Assembly (NCBI GenBank): GCA_024696945.1
Contig: JAILGF010000194.1
Location: forward strand, 1 to 37,015
Source: Lachnospiraceae bacterium
Lineage (GTDB): Bacteria > Bacillota > Clostridia > Lachnospirales > Lachnospiraceae
DNA length: 37,015 bases
Reading direction: 5' to 3'
Under the pieces are notes generated by a model that worked only from the letters and a program-made list of their open reading frames with translations, ran no database searches and was not told the origin of the DNA. The position numbers were made by a program, and so were the translations under genes. Shown here piece by piece: positions 7,781 to 17,239 of this stretch (its first letter is position 1; each line of letters starts with the position of its first letter).

Positions 7781-10700
7781 TTATTGCTGATCTGAAGCAT
7801 TTTGTGCATCCGGTTTGAGACGTATGTTCTTCATATCCTCAAAAAGATTCTTAAGCTGTTTTATTATCTCCTCAGGTTTAAATCCCGTCACTTTCTTTCC
7901 TCGTTCACCCTGAAGAATGTAATCGAATTTCGGAACCTTTGCCGGGTACATTTTTAAGGCTCCGTCATATTTCTTTAAAAGCTCGGGGATACGGCCGACA
8001 TCCAGCCCCGCCTTTTCATACATCTTAAGTTCCACCACCATACCCTTCTGGGTAATTGATGTAACAAAAGCATCATGTCCGTATGCCTTTACCAGAGCGA
8101 TGTTTAAAAGATTTTTTACAGGTGAGGGCGGATCTCCGAACCTGTCGGTAAGCTCTTCCTCCAGATCCATGCGCATATTTTCATTTTCAACGGAGGCTAT
8201 TCTCTTGTACATATCAAGCTTTTGAAGCTCGTTCTTTATATATGTCGAAGGAATGAAAGCATCCATTTCCAGATCGATCGAGGTCTGGTAATACTCTATT
8301 TCCAGTTCTCCGGGCTTAAGATTCTTTATCGCCTGATTCAGCAGCTTACAATAAAGCTCGTAACCGACCGCCTCCATATGGCCGCTCTGTTCGGCTCCTA
8401 AGAGATTACCGGCACCTCTTATCTCAAGATCGCGCATGGCTATCTTTATTCCGCTTCCGAGCTCTGTAAATTCTTTTATGGCTTCCAAACGCTTCTCGGC
8501 ATTTTCCTTAAGCTGCTTGTCGCGCCTATACATCATAAAGGCATAAGCCATCCTGTTCGAACGTCCCACACGGCCTCTCAGCTGATAAAGCTGGGCCAGT
8601 CCGAACCTGTCTGCATCATCTATTATGATGGTGTTTACATTCGATATATCAAGTCCCGTCTCGATAATGGTGGTAGAAACCAGAACGTCTATTTCCCCGT
8701 TCACAAAGGAGTACATGATATCCTCAAGTTCTCTCTCGTTCATCCGCCCGTGCGCATATACTATGTTGGCATCGGGGAGCAGTTTCTGCAGTGTTCCCGC
8801 AACATCATCAATTCCGGCTATCCTGTTATGGACATAATATACCTGTCCGCCGCGGGCAAGCTCTCTGTTTATCGCCTCGCGGACTACTTCTATATTATAC
8901 TCCAGGACAAAGGTCTGTATCGGAAGCCTGTCGACGGGAGCTTCATCCAGAACGCTCATGTCACGTATTCCGGCAAGGCTCATATGCAGGGTTCTGGGGA
9001 TCGGGGTGGCGGTAAGGGTAAGGACATCCACATTTCCTTTCATCTGTTTGATCTTTTCCTTATGTGTCACTCCGAAACGTTGTTCCTCATCAACCACCAG
9101 AAGACCGAGATTCTTAAAACTGATATCCTTAGAAAGAAGCCGGTGGGTACCTATCACGATATCCATAAGTCCGGTTCTTACCTTCTCTATTATCTTCTTC
9201 TGTTCGGAAGGCGTTTTAAAGCGTGAGAGCATCCCTATATTAACAGGGAATCCTCCCATACGCTGGATAAAGGTATTGTAATGCTGCTGGGCAAGGATTG
9301 TTGTGGGCACAAGTATGGCTACCTGTTTTCCGTCCTGAACGGCTTTAAATGCGGCACGGATGGCTATTTCGGTCTTTCCGAAGCCCACATCTCCGCAGAC
9401 AAGGCGGTCCATTATCGCGGTTGACTCCATGTCTTTCTTTGTTTCTTCTATTGCTTTAAGCTGATCCTCGGTTTCTTCGAACGGAAAAAGCTCCTCAAAT
9501 TCCTTCTGCCATACGGTATCACGGCCGAATCTGTAGCCTGTTCCCGCCTGGCGGATGGCATAGAGTTTTATCAATTTCTCAGCTATTTCTTTTACCGCAC
9601 CCTGAACTCTTGATTTGGTCTTCTTCCATTCGCCCGAATCAAGCCTGTTAAGCTTTGGCGGCTTTCCTGTGTCGGCTCCCGAATACTTCTGAAGCTGTCC
9701 CATGGCGGAAGCAAGTACGTAAAGAGTACCTCCGGCACTGTACTCGACCTTTATATAGTCTTTTTGGATCCCGTTAAGCTCTACCTGCTCAATTCCGCGG
9801 TATATTCCTATTCCGTAGCTTTCATGAACCACATAGTCCCCTTCGTTAAGTTCCGCAAAGCTTTCAATCTTTGTTCCGGTGCCTGCATAAGGTTTTTGTT
9901 TACGTTTTACCTTTCTTGCACCGAAAATATCCGTTTCACATATTACGGCATATCGGATAAGAGGGTATTCAAAGCCGCGGCTCAAATGCCCTGATTTTAC
10001 TACAACTTCGCCTTCCTTGGGAGCTCTTTCGTCATCCTCGCTGAAAAATGCGGTCAGCCCATTATCCCTAAGTTCTTCTGCAAGTCTTACACCCCTCGAC
10101 TTTGATGCGGCAAGAAGAGCCACCTTGTATTTTCGCTTCTTCCACTTATTAAGATCCGATATGAGCATTTCAAAATTTCCGTTATAGGATGCCGTAGCGG
10201 AAACCGAAAGCTCAAACGAACGGGTAACGGGTATATCTCCGAACCTATAATCCATGGTAGAAAGTAATATTGGCTTTAAGCCGTTTAATACCGACATTAC
10301 TTTTTCGCCGTCAAATATCGCATCCGTCTGTTTCGGAAGTATCAGTCCCCTTGTAAGCCTTCCCTTCATGCTCTCCGAAAATTCCAGTTCCTGAGCAGAG
10401 AGCGTTTCCTTTATTTTAGCAGGTTCATCAAGGAATATAATTGTTTTTGTAAGGTCGAAATATTCAAAGAATGAGACAGTGTCCTGTAAAAAGTAATTTA
10501 CAAAGCTGTCCAATCCGACATTCCCTTTAAAGTACTCTATATCTTCCTTTAACTGATTTATGGTTCTTCGTATATTTGAAGCAGCTGCTGCGTCTTCTGT
10601 CTTCTCGAATTTTGCCTCCTGTTTCTTGGCGGCCTTTTCTATTTCCTTTAAGCCCGCTTCTATCTCATCCGAAGAGATTATTATCTCCTGAGCCGGAAAT

Positions 10701-11392
10701 ATGTCAGTTTCCTTAATATTCTCTATGGAACGCTGGCTTGAAGCATCATAGCTTCTGATGGAATCGATCTCGTCACCGAAAAATTCGATACGTATGGGGA
10801 CTTCCTCCTGTACGGGAAAGATATCCACTATTCCGCCACGTACCGAAAACTGTCCGGCAAGCTCAGTAATACCTTCCCTGGAATAGCCTATGGCTACAAG
10901 CTTTGCTGCCAATTCCTCAGGTTCGATTATCGTCTCATAGTCTATATGGAGTATCTGGTTTTTAAGTCTCTCCGAAGCCGGCAGACGGTCAAGCCCTGCG
11001 GAAATACTTGTTACTATCGTTAGCTCTCCCCGGATCGAGCCCGGTTCTTCGGAAGGCTGCTCAGGCTCCAGTATCTTTTTTATAATGTTCAGTCTTTCCC
11101 TCTGGATAGTATTGCTTTTAACGTCCGCACTGTAAAACAGTATATCCTTAGCGGGATAAAAATATACGTTTTTGTCATAAAGGCTCAGATCATCCGTGAG
11201 TTCCTTGGCTCTCAGATCATTCTCGGCAATGATCAGCTTTACCGGAAATTTTTCCGAAACAGCAAAAATAAGGTTACTTTTCTGTGCTCCCGCACATCCG
11301 GTAACCCTGACAGGTAATTTTCCTTTTTCTATTGCTGTTTTCAGGTCTTCTATGACCGTATATTCCTTTAAAGGCTCTGTTAATGCATTCAT
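7781..11392 (-). CDS. mfd: Transcription-repair coupling factor Mfd
   Basis: A 1203-residue ATP-dependent translocase that removes stalled RNA polymerase from damaged DNA and recruits UvrA. In order: a UvrB-like N-terminal region (to about 350), a polymerase-interacting CarD-like domain (LNEGDYVVHESYGIGIYRG), helicase motor 1 with Walker A GDVGFGKTE and DEEQ motif VVDEEQRFGV, motor 2 with QLRGRVGRS, and the C-terminal TRCF domain. Length is normal. The ATG is 24 bp after the pth stop and has only a weak ribosome site, so translation may be coupled to pth. Together with pth upstream and the PrsA-like gene downstream it forms an apparent operon. Confidence 0.96.
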   Translation of the reverse strand: MNALTEPLKEYTVIEDLKTAIEKGKLPVRVTGCAGAQKSNLIFAVSEKFPVKLIIAENDLRAKELTDDLSLYDKNVYFYPAKDILFYSADVKSNTIQRERLNIIKKILEPEQPSEEPGSIRGELTIVTSISAGLDRLPASERLKNQILHIDYETIIEPEELAAKLVAIGYSREGITELAGQFSVRGGIVDIFPVQEEVPIRIEFFGDEIDSIRSYDASSQRSIENIKETDIFPAQEIIISSDEIEAGLKEIEKAAKKQEAKFEKTEDAAAASNIRRTINQLKEDIEYFKGNVGLDSFVNYFLQDTVSFFEYFDLTKTIIFLDEPAKIKETLSAQELEFSESMKGRLTRGLILPKQTDAIFDGEKVMSVLNGLKPILLSTMDYRFGDIPVTRSFELSVSATASYNGNFEMLISDLNKWKKRKYKVALLAASKSRGVRLAEELRDNGLTAFFSEDDERAPKEGEVVVKSGHLSRGFEYPLIRYAVICETDIFGARKVKRKQKPYAGTGTKIESFAELNEGDYVVHESYGIGIYRGIEQVELNGIQKDYIKVEYSAGGTLYVLASAMGQLQKYSGADTGKPPKLNRLDSGEWKKTKSRVQGAVKEIAEKLIKLYAIRQAGTGYRFGRDTVWQKEFEELFPFEETEDQLKAIEETKKDMESTAIMDRLVCGDVGFGKTEIAIRAAFKAVQDGKQVAILVPTTILAQQHYNTFIQRMGGFPVNIGMLSRFKTPSEQKKIIEKVRTGLMDIVIGTHRLLSKDISFKNLGLLVVDEEQRFGVTHKEKIKQMKGNVDVLTLTATPIPRTLHMSLAGIRDMSVLDEAPVDRLPIQTFVLEYNIEVVREAINRELARGGQVYYVHNRIAGIDDVAGTLQKLLPDANIVYAHGRMNERELEDIMYSFVNGEIDVLVSTTIIETGLDISNVNTIIIDDADRFGLAQLYQLRGRVGRSNRMAYAFMMYRRDKQLKENAEKRLEAIKEFTELGSGIKIAMRDLEIRGAGNLLGAEQSGHMEAVGYELYCKLLNQAIKNLKPGELEIEYYQTSIDLEMDAFIPSTYIKNELQKLDMYKRIASVENENMRMDLEEELTDRFGDPPSPVKNLLNIALVKAYGHDAFVTSITQKGMVVELKMYEKAGLDVGRIPELLKKYDGALKMYPAKVPKFDYILQGERGKKVTGFKPEEIIKQLKNLFEDMKNIRLKPDAQNASDQQ

Positions 11393-11416
11393 ACTGAAAT
11401 CTGCTTTGTTTCCGGA

Positions 11417-12037
11417 CTACTGCTTTCCTTCGTCCGCGGATGAATTTTCCTCAGGCTTTTTCTCTTCTTTTTTCCGAGGTGTATTATAGCGGTTCATGGC
11501 AGCGTCTATACCGTCCGCCAGCCATGTTTCCACCGCTTTTACTACGTTTCCGATAGCCTCTCTGATCAAGGGTTCTGAATTTCTGTCAAATCTTGCAAGA
11601 ACATAGTCGGCCAGGTCCCAACCCTCCGGTTTTTCTCCTACTCCGACCCTGATACGCGGAAATTCCTTGGTCCTGAGATGAGCTATGATGTTTTCTAATC
11701 CGTTATGGCCTCCCGCACTTCCTTTTTTTCTTATACGAAGATGCCCAACATCTAGATTTATGTCATCACAGATTATTATCAGTTCTTCCGGCTCCAGCTT
11801 ATAAAAGTCTGCAAATTCCCTTACGCATTCTCCGCTCAGGTTCATGTACGTCTGCGGCTGTATAAGCAGTACTTTCTCTCCTCCAATAAAACCGTCGGCA
11901 TACAAGCCTTTAAATCTTTTATTGTTTATTTTAAAATTATATTTATCAGCTATTGCCGTTACTGCATCGAAGCCTATATTATGGCGGGTTCCGGCGTATT
12001 TCATCCCCGGATTTCCCAAACCTATTATTGCTTTCAT
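11417..12037 (-). CDS. pth: Peptidyl-tRNA hydrolase
   Basis: A 206-residue enzyme that frees tRNA from stalled peptidyl-tRNA. ATG 12037 begins MKAIIGLGNPG, the conserved N-terminus; a longer frame to 12106 would add 23 unrelated residues and run through the promoter. Catalytic residues are in TRHNIGFD (His) and CDDINLDVGHLRIR (Asp), with KGSAGGHNGL also conserved. A charged tail (about residues 188-206, rich in Lys, Glu and Ser) extends past the usual end. First gene of a likely pth-mfd-prsA-like operon. Confidence 0.95.
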   Translation of the reverse strand: MKAIIGLGNPGMKYAGTRHNIGFDAVTAIADKYNFKINNKRFKGLYADGFIGGEKVLLIQPQTYMNLSGECVREFADFYKLEPEELIIICDDINLDVGHLRIRKKGSAGGHNGLENIIAHLRTKEFPRIRVGVGEKPEGWDLADYVLARFDRNSEPLIREAIGNVVKAVETWLADGIDAAMNRYNTPRKKEEKKPEENSSADEGKQ

Positions 12038-12077
12038 TCTTATACGCTTCCTTCCGCTTATTGTGAAAACTGCTATA

Positions 12078-12106
12078 TTTATAGCACAATCCACAGCATA
12101 AATCAA
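12078..12106 (-). promoter_or_regulatory. Predicted pth operon promoter
   Basis: Minus strand TTGATT (12106-12101), 17-bp spacer, TATAAA (12083-12078), about 40 bp upstream of the pth ATG. Confidence 0.55.
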
Positions 12107-12122
12107 GCGTCAATCGCGCGGT

Positions 12123-15100
12123 CTAAATATTATCCGCCCTGATCGCGTCAAGCGTATTATCCTTCTTTATCTTTCCGGATGCATAAAGCATTGTTACAAA
12201 TACAACTATGAATACTGCTGCCACCGCTATCAGTACACTGTACCAGGGTATGCTGAAGGTTACCGAAAATGCCCTGTTTGTAATCTTATACAATCCCCAG
12301 GTAACCGGGATTGAAAGCGGAAGACCTATTATAAGACTCCATGAACCGTAAATGAGACATTCAATGTTAAGTATCTTTGAAACGCCCTTATTTGAAAGTC
12401 CCATGGATTTTAGCATTCCAAACTCACGTCTGCGCAGGTTTACATTTGTTGATATAGTATTGAAAACATTTGCTATGGCAACAAGAGATATTAGTAAAAT
12501 AAAGCCGTATGAGAACACACTCACAATCCTGCCTATCATCCTTCTGCCTGTATTTGCGTTGTCAACGTTGTATAGTCCTCCGGTATCCATATTACGTTCT
12601 ACCAAAAGATTGTTTATCGCTTCCTCGGAATTCTGCGAGTTGTTACTGTAAATATAATATTCGGGAGCCTCCTGCACGTTCGTTAACTCGTCAGGCCTGG
12701 CACTGAACGGAAGAAGTATTACCGCATCGGTAGAAAGAGCATAGTCCTCATTATAGGTAACGCCTAATATATTAAGATCATATTTGGTGCCCAGATCTTC
12801 CTGCTTCTTAAAAATACACTTTTGAATAATATCCAATTCCTCCGCAGAAAGAGTTTTTCCGGAGTCTGTTATTTTCGAAACATCCTGAGGCTCATCCGAA
12901 ATAGTTGCCGAGCCTTCCTCATAATCTACGGAATAATCCCAATCTATAAACGCTACTCCTTCCGAGGACTCACCTATGCTTTCAAGATAATTCCTAAACT
13001 CGTCATATAAGGCAAGCTCTGTCAGTCTCCATTTTTCTTCACTGTCCATAATGTTATAATAATCATAAACAAGATCATTATCCATATAAGCTATATAGAC
13101 TTCACCGTTTGCATCAACCATCTGGTCTATGGGTGAAATACCCTCTAAGCCGTATTGATTGTACCACTTGACTTCAAGCTTTTTAGGCAGTTCATCCTCA
13201 TTTTCAATAAACTTATATCCTATCTTTCGCTGATTGCCATTTTCATCATACGTATAATAAGTTCCTTTATTGAATACAACTGCATTCCACGCTCCGTCCG
13301 AGCCTTCCGGAACGGTCAGTCCCTCAGATTTTAAAAGTTCCGAAAAGCTTTCATCATCTATAAAATAGAGACTTGCGGAATTTTCATATGCGGCTTCCGG
13401 ATAATAAGCACCGTCTATAATCTCCTCGGTTTCAGGTTTGACTTCAACGTCAGGATCGATGAGGGTATAATCAAACAGATTGTCCGTTACGATAACATTT
13501 GAAACATCCTTTGCAGAAAGCAGCATTTCTTTTATCTCGCGATAGTCGCTTGAGGAGATCGGGACTTCATTGTTTGAAGCAAGCTCTTCAGGCTCGGTAA
13601 ATTCCGAAGCCGTATAAGTACTAAAATCATAATAATAGTAGACCAGATCGACATTTCCGGTATAAACCTCACTTTCGGTCGCGGAATTAAGATATGAGCA
13701 GAAGGAGGAGGCCGCAATAAAAAGAATGATGCTTACCGTAAGAGAAACTATTGTAGAACGGTATCTTTTTTTATTGCGGCTGTAATTTTTGGAGGCTAGC
13801 ATTCCTTCCGCACCGAATAAACGCGATAATATCCTTGATTTTTTAATCTTGCTCGAAGCTTTTATATCTGCATTCTGACGTACCAGGTCTATAGGCGAAA
13901 CCTTTGATGCCCTGAGTGCCGGGATTGCAGCGGACAAAAGCACCGAAATGATAACTATAGCAATCGCCAGCAGGATCATAGGAACATTAAGGACCAGACT
14001 GATCTTAATATTGTCGGAAGTAAAACCTCCGAAATATCCTATGAATCTTGCAAAGCCTTCCTGAAGCATGAAAAGAGTAATGCCTATTCCAAAACATCCC
14101 AATGCAATTCCCAGCGGTATAGATATAATACAGTCAAAAAATGCCTCATAGAATATAGTTTTTCTTATCTGCTTCTTAGTGGCTCCGACGGATTTCAGGA
14201 TTCCGATCTGTTTTGTTCTTTCATTTATCGAAATAGAGAAGGAATTGTATACCAGAGAGATGCTTCCGAAAAGTATCAATCCTATAAGCACCATCACGAA
14301 TCCGGTGAACACGGTGGTCACGGATCTGCTGCCAAGACCGCCGTACATTGCCACAAGCTCTCTGTTTTTAATAATTGTAACACCCTTATGTTCTCTTTCA
14401 AAGGTATCATGGAACCTGTTGTAATCTACCGGATCCTTTACCCTAAAGAAAACGCAACAGGAAGGGATTTCGGTTCCGTTATAAATATGAGAAATACCGT
14501 CTGCACCGCTTCTTACTATAGCGGTATAGCCCGGACACATATACTGTTCTATCGTATAAGGCAAGCGTTCCATTATTCCGCAAACGGTATATGTTTTTGT
14601 CAATACCTCAAAACCGTCTTTTTCGGTAAGAAGTCTTTCCTGATTTACATATCTTGTTGTTTCGGGAATGATCCCGTCTATTATAGAATCCTTTTCCTCA
14701 ATGCCCAGATTATCATAATCATTATAATCTCCGTAGTAATCGTAATCAGTAGTGTTGTTATTATTAACATAATCTTTATCCAGATATCTCTCACTTAATG
14801 TCAAAGTGATCGTATCTCCGATCTTATATTGAACATTTCCGTTAGATTCCAGATGAGCCGGAAGCATGATTTCATTATCGGTTTCCGGGAATCTTCCTTC
14901 CGTGATCTTTACGCTTAAGAAATCTATTATTTCTTCAGTAGCTTCCTTTACAAGAAGATAAGGTTTTGAACTGTTCTGACTGTCAATTTCGGCCCAGCCT
15001 ACCGTATCAAAGGTAGCAAAGCTTTCCAATTCATCCTTCCCGATAAATTCTGCCGACGTATCGGTTGTCATATTCATCGCATAACCGTGATGGTTTCCGT

Positions 15101-15263
15101 AAGCGTCCTTTAAAATGTCCCTTATATATTCGACACCGCTGAACGCTCCCTCTATAACAGCTGCAACCAAAGCTACCGAAAGGATGATCCCCATAATGGT
15201 CATCGTTGTACGAAGACGGTTCTTTTTCAGATTTCGTTTTACATATGTTTTGAAGATATCCAT
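12123..15263 (-). CDS. FtsX-type ABC transporter permease (MacB/BceB-like)
   Basis: About 1046 residues. I chose ATG 15263 (MDIFKTYVKRNLKKNR), 9 bp after AAGGATGG; an upstream start at 15311 would overlap the ATPase gene. There are two FtsX-type modules. An N-terminal transmembrane helix (MTIMGIILSVALVAAVIEGAF) is followed by an extracytoplasmic domain. A three-helix block follows with the family signature ISINERTKQIGILKSVGATKKQIR. A second helix (IVSLTVSIILFIAASSF) and a large acidic, Tyr-rich extracytoplasmic region come next. The last block contains NLRRREFGMLKSMGLSNKGV. Such proteins work with a cytosolic ATPase to export or detoxify peptides or lipoproteins by mechanotransmission. Its ATPase partner is the next gene upstream. 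Confidence 0.88.
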   Translation of the reverse strand: MDIFKTYVKRNLKKNRLRTTMTIMGIILSVALVAAVIEGAFSGVEYIRDILKDAYGNHHGYAMNMTTDTSAEFIGKDELESFATFDTVGWAEIDSQNSSKPYLLVKEATEEIIDFLSVKITEGRFPETDNEIMLPAHLESNGNVQYKIGDTITLTLSERYLDKDYVNNNNTTDYDYYGDYNDYDNLGIEEKDSIIDGIIPETTRYVNQERLLTEKDGFEVLTKTYTVCGIMERLPYTIEQYMCPGYTAIVRSGADGISHIYNGTEIPSCCVFFRVKDPVDYNRFHDTFEREHKGVTIIKNRELVAMYGGLGSRSVTTVFTGFVMVLIGLILFGSISLVYNSFSISINERTKQIGILKSVGATKKQIRKTIFYEAFFDCIISIPLGIALGCFGIGITLFMLQEGFARFIGYFGGFTSDNIKISLVLNVPMILLAIAIVIISVLLSAAIPALRASKVSPIDLVRQNADIKASSKIKKSRILSRLFGAEGMLASKNYSRNKKRYRSTIVSLTVSIILFIAASSFCSYLNSATESEVYTGNVDLVYYYYDFSTYTASEFTEPEELASNNEVPISSSDYREIKEMLLSAKDVSNVIVTDNLFDYTLIDPDVEVKPETEEIIDGAYYPEAAYENSASLYFIDDESFSELLKSEGLTVPEGSDGAWNAVVFNKGTYYTYDENGNQRKIGYKFIENEDELPKKLEVKWYNQYGLEGISPIDQMVDANGEVYIAYMDNDLVYDYYNIMDSEEKWRLTELALYDEFRNYLESIGESSEGVAFIDWDYSVDYEEGSATISDEPQDVSKITDSGKTLSAEELDIIQKCIFKKQEDLGTKYDLNILGVTYNEDYALSTDAVILLPFSARPDELTNVQEAPEYYIYSNNSQNSEEAINNLLVERNMDTGGLYNVDNANTGRRMIGRIVSVFSYGFILLISLVAIANVFNTISTNVNLRRREFGMLKSMGLSNKGVSKILNIECLIYGSWSLIIGLPLSIPVTWGLYKITNRAFSVTFSIPWYSVLIAVAAVFIVVFVTMLYASGKIKKDNTLDAIRADNI

Positions 15264-15282
15264 GTCTGACAACCATCCTTTT

Positions 15283-15975
15283 TTAATGCACGTTATTCCT
15301 GATTCTTTCATCCTTTACGATCTTTCCGTCCTCTATGGCTATTATCCTGTCGGCCTGAAGAGCTATGGATTCGTCATGGGTTATGACTATAAGAGTCTGA
15401 TTATATCTGATATTTGAATACTTAAGCAGATTTACTATCTCCTGGCTGTTTTTGGAATCAAGATTTCCCGTAGGCTCATCGGCAAGTACTACGGAAGGCG
15501 CATTCATAAGGGCTCTTCCTATCGATACCCTCTGCTGCTGTCCTCCTGAGAGCTGGTTTGGAAGATTTTCCTTACGATCATCGAGTTTTAAAATACTCAA
15601 CAGCTCTTCGAGCCTTTCCTGATTTACCTTCCTGCCGTCCATAAGTACGGGAAGAGTTATATTTTCAACTACGTTCAGAACCGGTATCAGATTATAAAAC
15701 TGGTAGATCAGTCCGACATATCTGCGTCTGAAGATGGCAAGATTCTCTTCGTCCTGATCATATACATCCTGTCCGTCCATGTATACCTTGCCAGACGTTG
15801 GACGGTCAACGCCGCCCAACGTGTGAAGCAAGGTAGATTTCCCTGACCCCGATGGACCGATAATAGCTAAAAATTCTCCTCTTTCAACACTGAATGACAC
15901 ATCGTCAAGTGCCTTCACCAGAGTACTTCCAGAACCGTATTCCTTTGTAAGATGTTCACATCTGAGTATTTCCAT
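15283..15975 (-). CDS. ABC transporter ATP-binding protein (MacB/LolD/BceA type)
   Basis: A 230-residue cytosolic ATPase. Walker A GPSGSGKS (40-47), signature LSGGQ (142-146), Walker B VVLADEPTG (162-170) and the switch His in VITHDES are all present. The LADEPTGNLDS form and short length are typical of the ATPases that partner FtsX-like permeases. The ribosome site is AAAGGA. The permease gene begins 19 bp after its stop. No two-component genes lie next to it, so an antibiotic-sensing role as in Bce systems is not supported by context. Confidence 0.93.
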   Translation of the reverse strand: MEILRCEHLTKEYGSGSTLVKALDDVSFSVERGEFLAIIGPSGSGKSTLLHTLGGVDRPTSGKVYMDGQDVYDQDEENLAIFRRRYVGLIYQFYNLIPVLNVVENITLPVLMDGRKVNQERLEELLSILKLDDRKENLPNQLSGGQQQRVSIGRALMNAPSVVLADEPTGNLDSKNSQEIVNLLKYSNIRYNQTLIVITHDESIALQADRIIAIEDGKIVKDERIRNNVH

Positions 15976-16014
15976 TCTTTTTTCCTTTGTTCCGAAATAT
16001 TTTATTAATCCGAA

Positions 16015-16049
16015 ATCATAATAAATCGATAAAGTGACTCAATAGTGAC
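16015..16049 (-). promoter_or_regulatory. Predicted promoter of the ABC exporter, with a direct repeat
   Basis: Minus strand TTGAGT (16042-16037), 16-bp spacer, TATGAT (16020-16015). On the plus strand AGTGAC occurs twice 11 bp apart (16033-16038 and 16044-16049), overlapping the -35 region. An 11-bp spacing on one face of the helix is typical for response-regulator sites, but two short copies can arise by chance. Confidence 0.35.
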
Positions 16050-16075
16050 AAATTAAAAAGATTTTTATAAATTAT

Positions 16076-16104
16076 TTGACTTTTTTTTGATATTTTTCTA
16101 ATAT
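16076..16104 (+). promoter_or_regulatory. Predicted promoter of the RNA methyltransferase gene
   Basis: TTGACT (16076-16081), 17-bp spacer, TAATAT (16099-16104), in a very T-rich stretch about 75 bp before the ATG. Confidence 0.6.
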
Positions 16105-16179
16105 GATTACATACTAAGGTCAGTAATCACATAAATCTAAGTCTTATATATAGTTATTATTTCGAAAGGTTTGTTGAAA

Positions 16180-17037
16180 ATGGAGATAATTACAAGCAAC
16201 AAAAACGAAAAGATAAAACGTCTCGCTTCTCTGCTAAAATCAAAAAAAAACCGTGATGAACAGGGTGTTTTTGTAATAGAAGGAATCAGGCTGTTTAAGG
16301 ATACTCTAAAGACTGCTTCAAAGTATATAGAAAGTGTTTTCATCAGTGAAGGTTTTCAGAACAGATCGGCTGACAGCAGTTCAGAAGAAGCATCCATCTT
16401 AAGCTCGACCTCAAGTCTGCTTTCCAACAATATAAATATATATTGTATAAAGGATTCCGTATTTGAAGTCATCAGCGGAACCGTATCCAGCCAAGGCATA
16501 ATGGCGATTGTCAGGAAACCCGTATATACTCTTAACAATATTCTTGGTCCGGGTTCCGATGGAGGAAACAGTGTCTCCCCCAATATGACCGATCCGGGAT
16601 CAAGAAAGCGTTATCTGGTTTTAGAAAACATCCAGGATCCCGGGAATCTCGGTACAATGCTAAGAACGGCCGAAGCGGCAGGAATGAACGGGATTATTAT
16701 GAGCGGCGATTGTACCGATATCTTCAGTCCCAAGGTAGTACGCTCCTCCATGGGATCGATATTCAGGATGCCTTTTGTTTATTGCGAAGACTTTTTGGCC
16801 GGTATCAACGAAATAAAGGAAAAAGGAGTCACCGTCTATGCAGCTTATCTGCACGGAGGTGTCTCCTATAAAGATATTATATTTGAAAATAACTATGCGA
16901 TCCTCATCGGAAATGAAGGAAACGGTCTTACCGAGCAAGCGGTTAATGCAGCCGACAAACGCATCTTCATCCCGATGCAGGGTGAAATTGAATCATTGAA
17001 TGCCGCTATCGCCGCAGCTATCCTGATGTACAAATGA
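16180..17037 (+). CDS. TrmH/SpoU-family RNA 2'-O-methyltransferase
   Basis: A 285-residue SPOUT methyltransferase. ATG 16180 is 10 bp after GAAAGG; the TTG codons at 16171 and 16174 are too close to that site. An N-terminal substrate-binding domain (residues about 4-110, with DEQGVFVIEGIRLFKD) is followed by the knotted catalytic domain: motif 1 NIQDPGNLGTMLRTAEAAG, then VVRSSMGSIFRMPF, then IGNEGNGL, and finally IPMQGEIESLNAAIAAAILMY. These cover the S-adenosylmethionine knot. The usual target is a ribose in 23S rRNA; the exact nucleotide cannot be told. A Ser-rich segment near residue 65-80 (SADSSSEEASILSSTSS) is a low-complexity insertion. Single-gene unit with its own promoter and terminator. 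Confidence 0.9.
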   Translation: MEIITSNKNEKIKRLASLLKSKKNRDEQGVFVIEGIRLFKDTLKTASKYIESVFISEGFQNRSADSSSEEASILSSTSSLLSNNINIYCIKDSVFEVISGTVSSQGIMAIVRKPVYTLNNILGPGSDGGNSVSPNMTDPGSRKRYLVLENIQDPGNLGTMLRTAEAAGMNGIIMSGDCTDIFSPKVVRSSMGSIFRMPFVYCEDFLAGINEIKEKGVTVYAAYLHGGVSYKDIIFENNYAILIGNEGNGLTEQAVNAADKRIFIPMQGEIESLNAAIAAAILMYK

Positions 17038-17050
17038 TTCTCTATACAAA

Positions 17051-17081
17051 AAGATCCTTCACTTTACCGGCGAAGGATCTT
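17051..17081 (+). terminator. Terminator of the RNA methyltransferase gene
   Basis: A 10-bp stem, AAGATCCTTC (17051-17060) with GAAGGATCTT (17072-17081), followed by ATCTTTT, 14 bp after the stop codon. Confidence 0.8.
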
Positions 17082-17103
17082 ATCTTTTAGTCAATGTCAC
17101 CTC

Positions 17104-17183
17104 GAAAACGCTTTCAGCGTTTCCTCGGTAACAAAATGATGCTACGCATCTCATTTCAGTCGGGACTTGTACCCCGACTGAAA
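17104..17183. other. Cluster of three adjacent hairpins, no gene
   Basis: Three stem-loops follow each other: AAACGCT/AGCGTTT (17106-17122), AAATGA...TCATTT with an inner TGC/GCA (17134-17156), and an 11-bp perfect stem TTTCAGTCGGG/CCCGACTGAAA (17154-17183, loop 17165-17172). The second and third overlap at 17154-17156, so they would compete. No open frame covers them. They lie between two terminators. They may be a dispersed repeat or a small structured RNA; no promoter is evident. Confidence 0.5.
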
Positions 17184-17184
17184 C

Positions 17185-17232
17185 AAAGATCTCCCCCCAC
17201 CTTCGCTACGCTATGAGGTGGGGGATATCTTT
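17185..17232. terminator. Bidirectional terminator downstream of pgi
   Basis: A long hairpin: AAAGAT (17185-17190) with ATCTTT (17227-17232) outside, and CCCCCACCT (17194-17202) with AGGTGGGGG (17216-17224) inside. It starts 8 bp after the pgi stop on the minus strand and also faces the plus-strand gene upstream. Confidence 0.75.
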
Positions 17233-17239
17233 TATTTTG

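Noticed and set aside
12038-12106. Longer start for pth at 12106
   Set aside because: The added 23 residues are not family-like and the region holds the predicted promoter.
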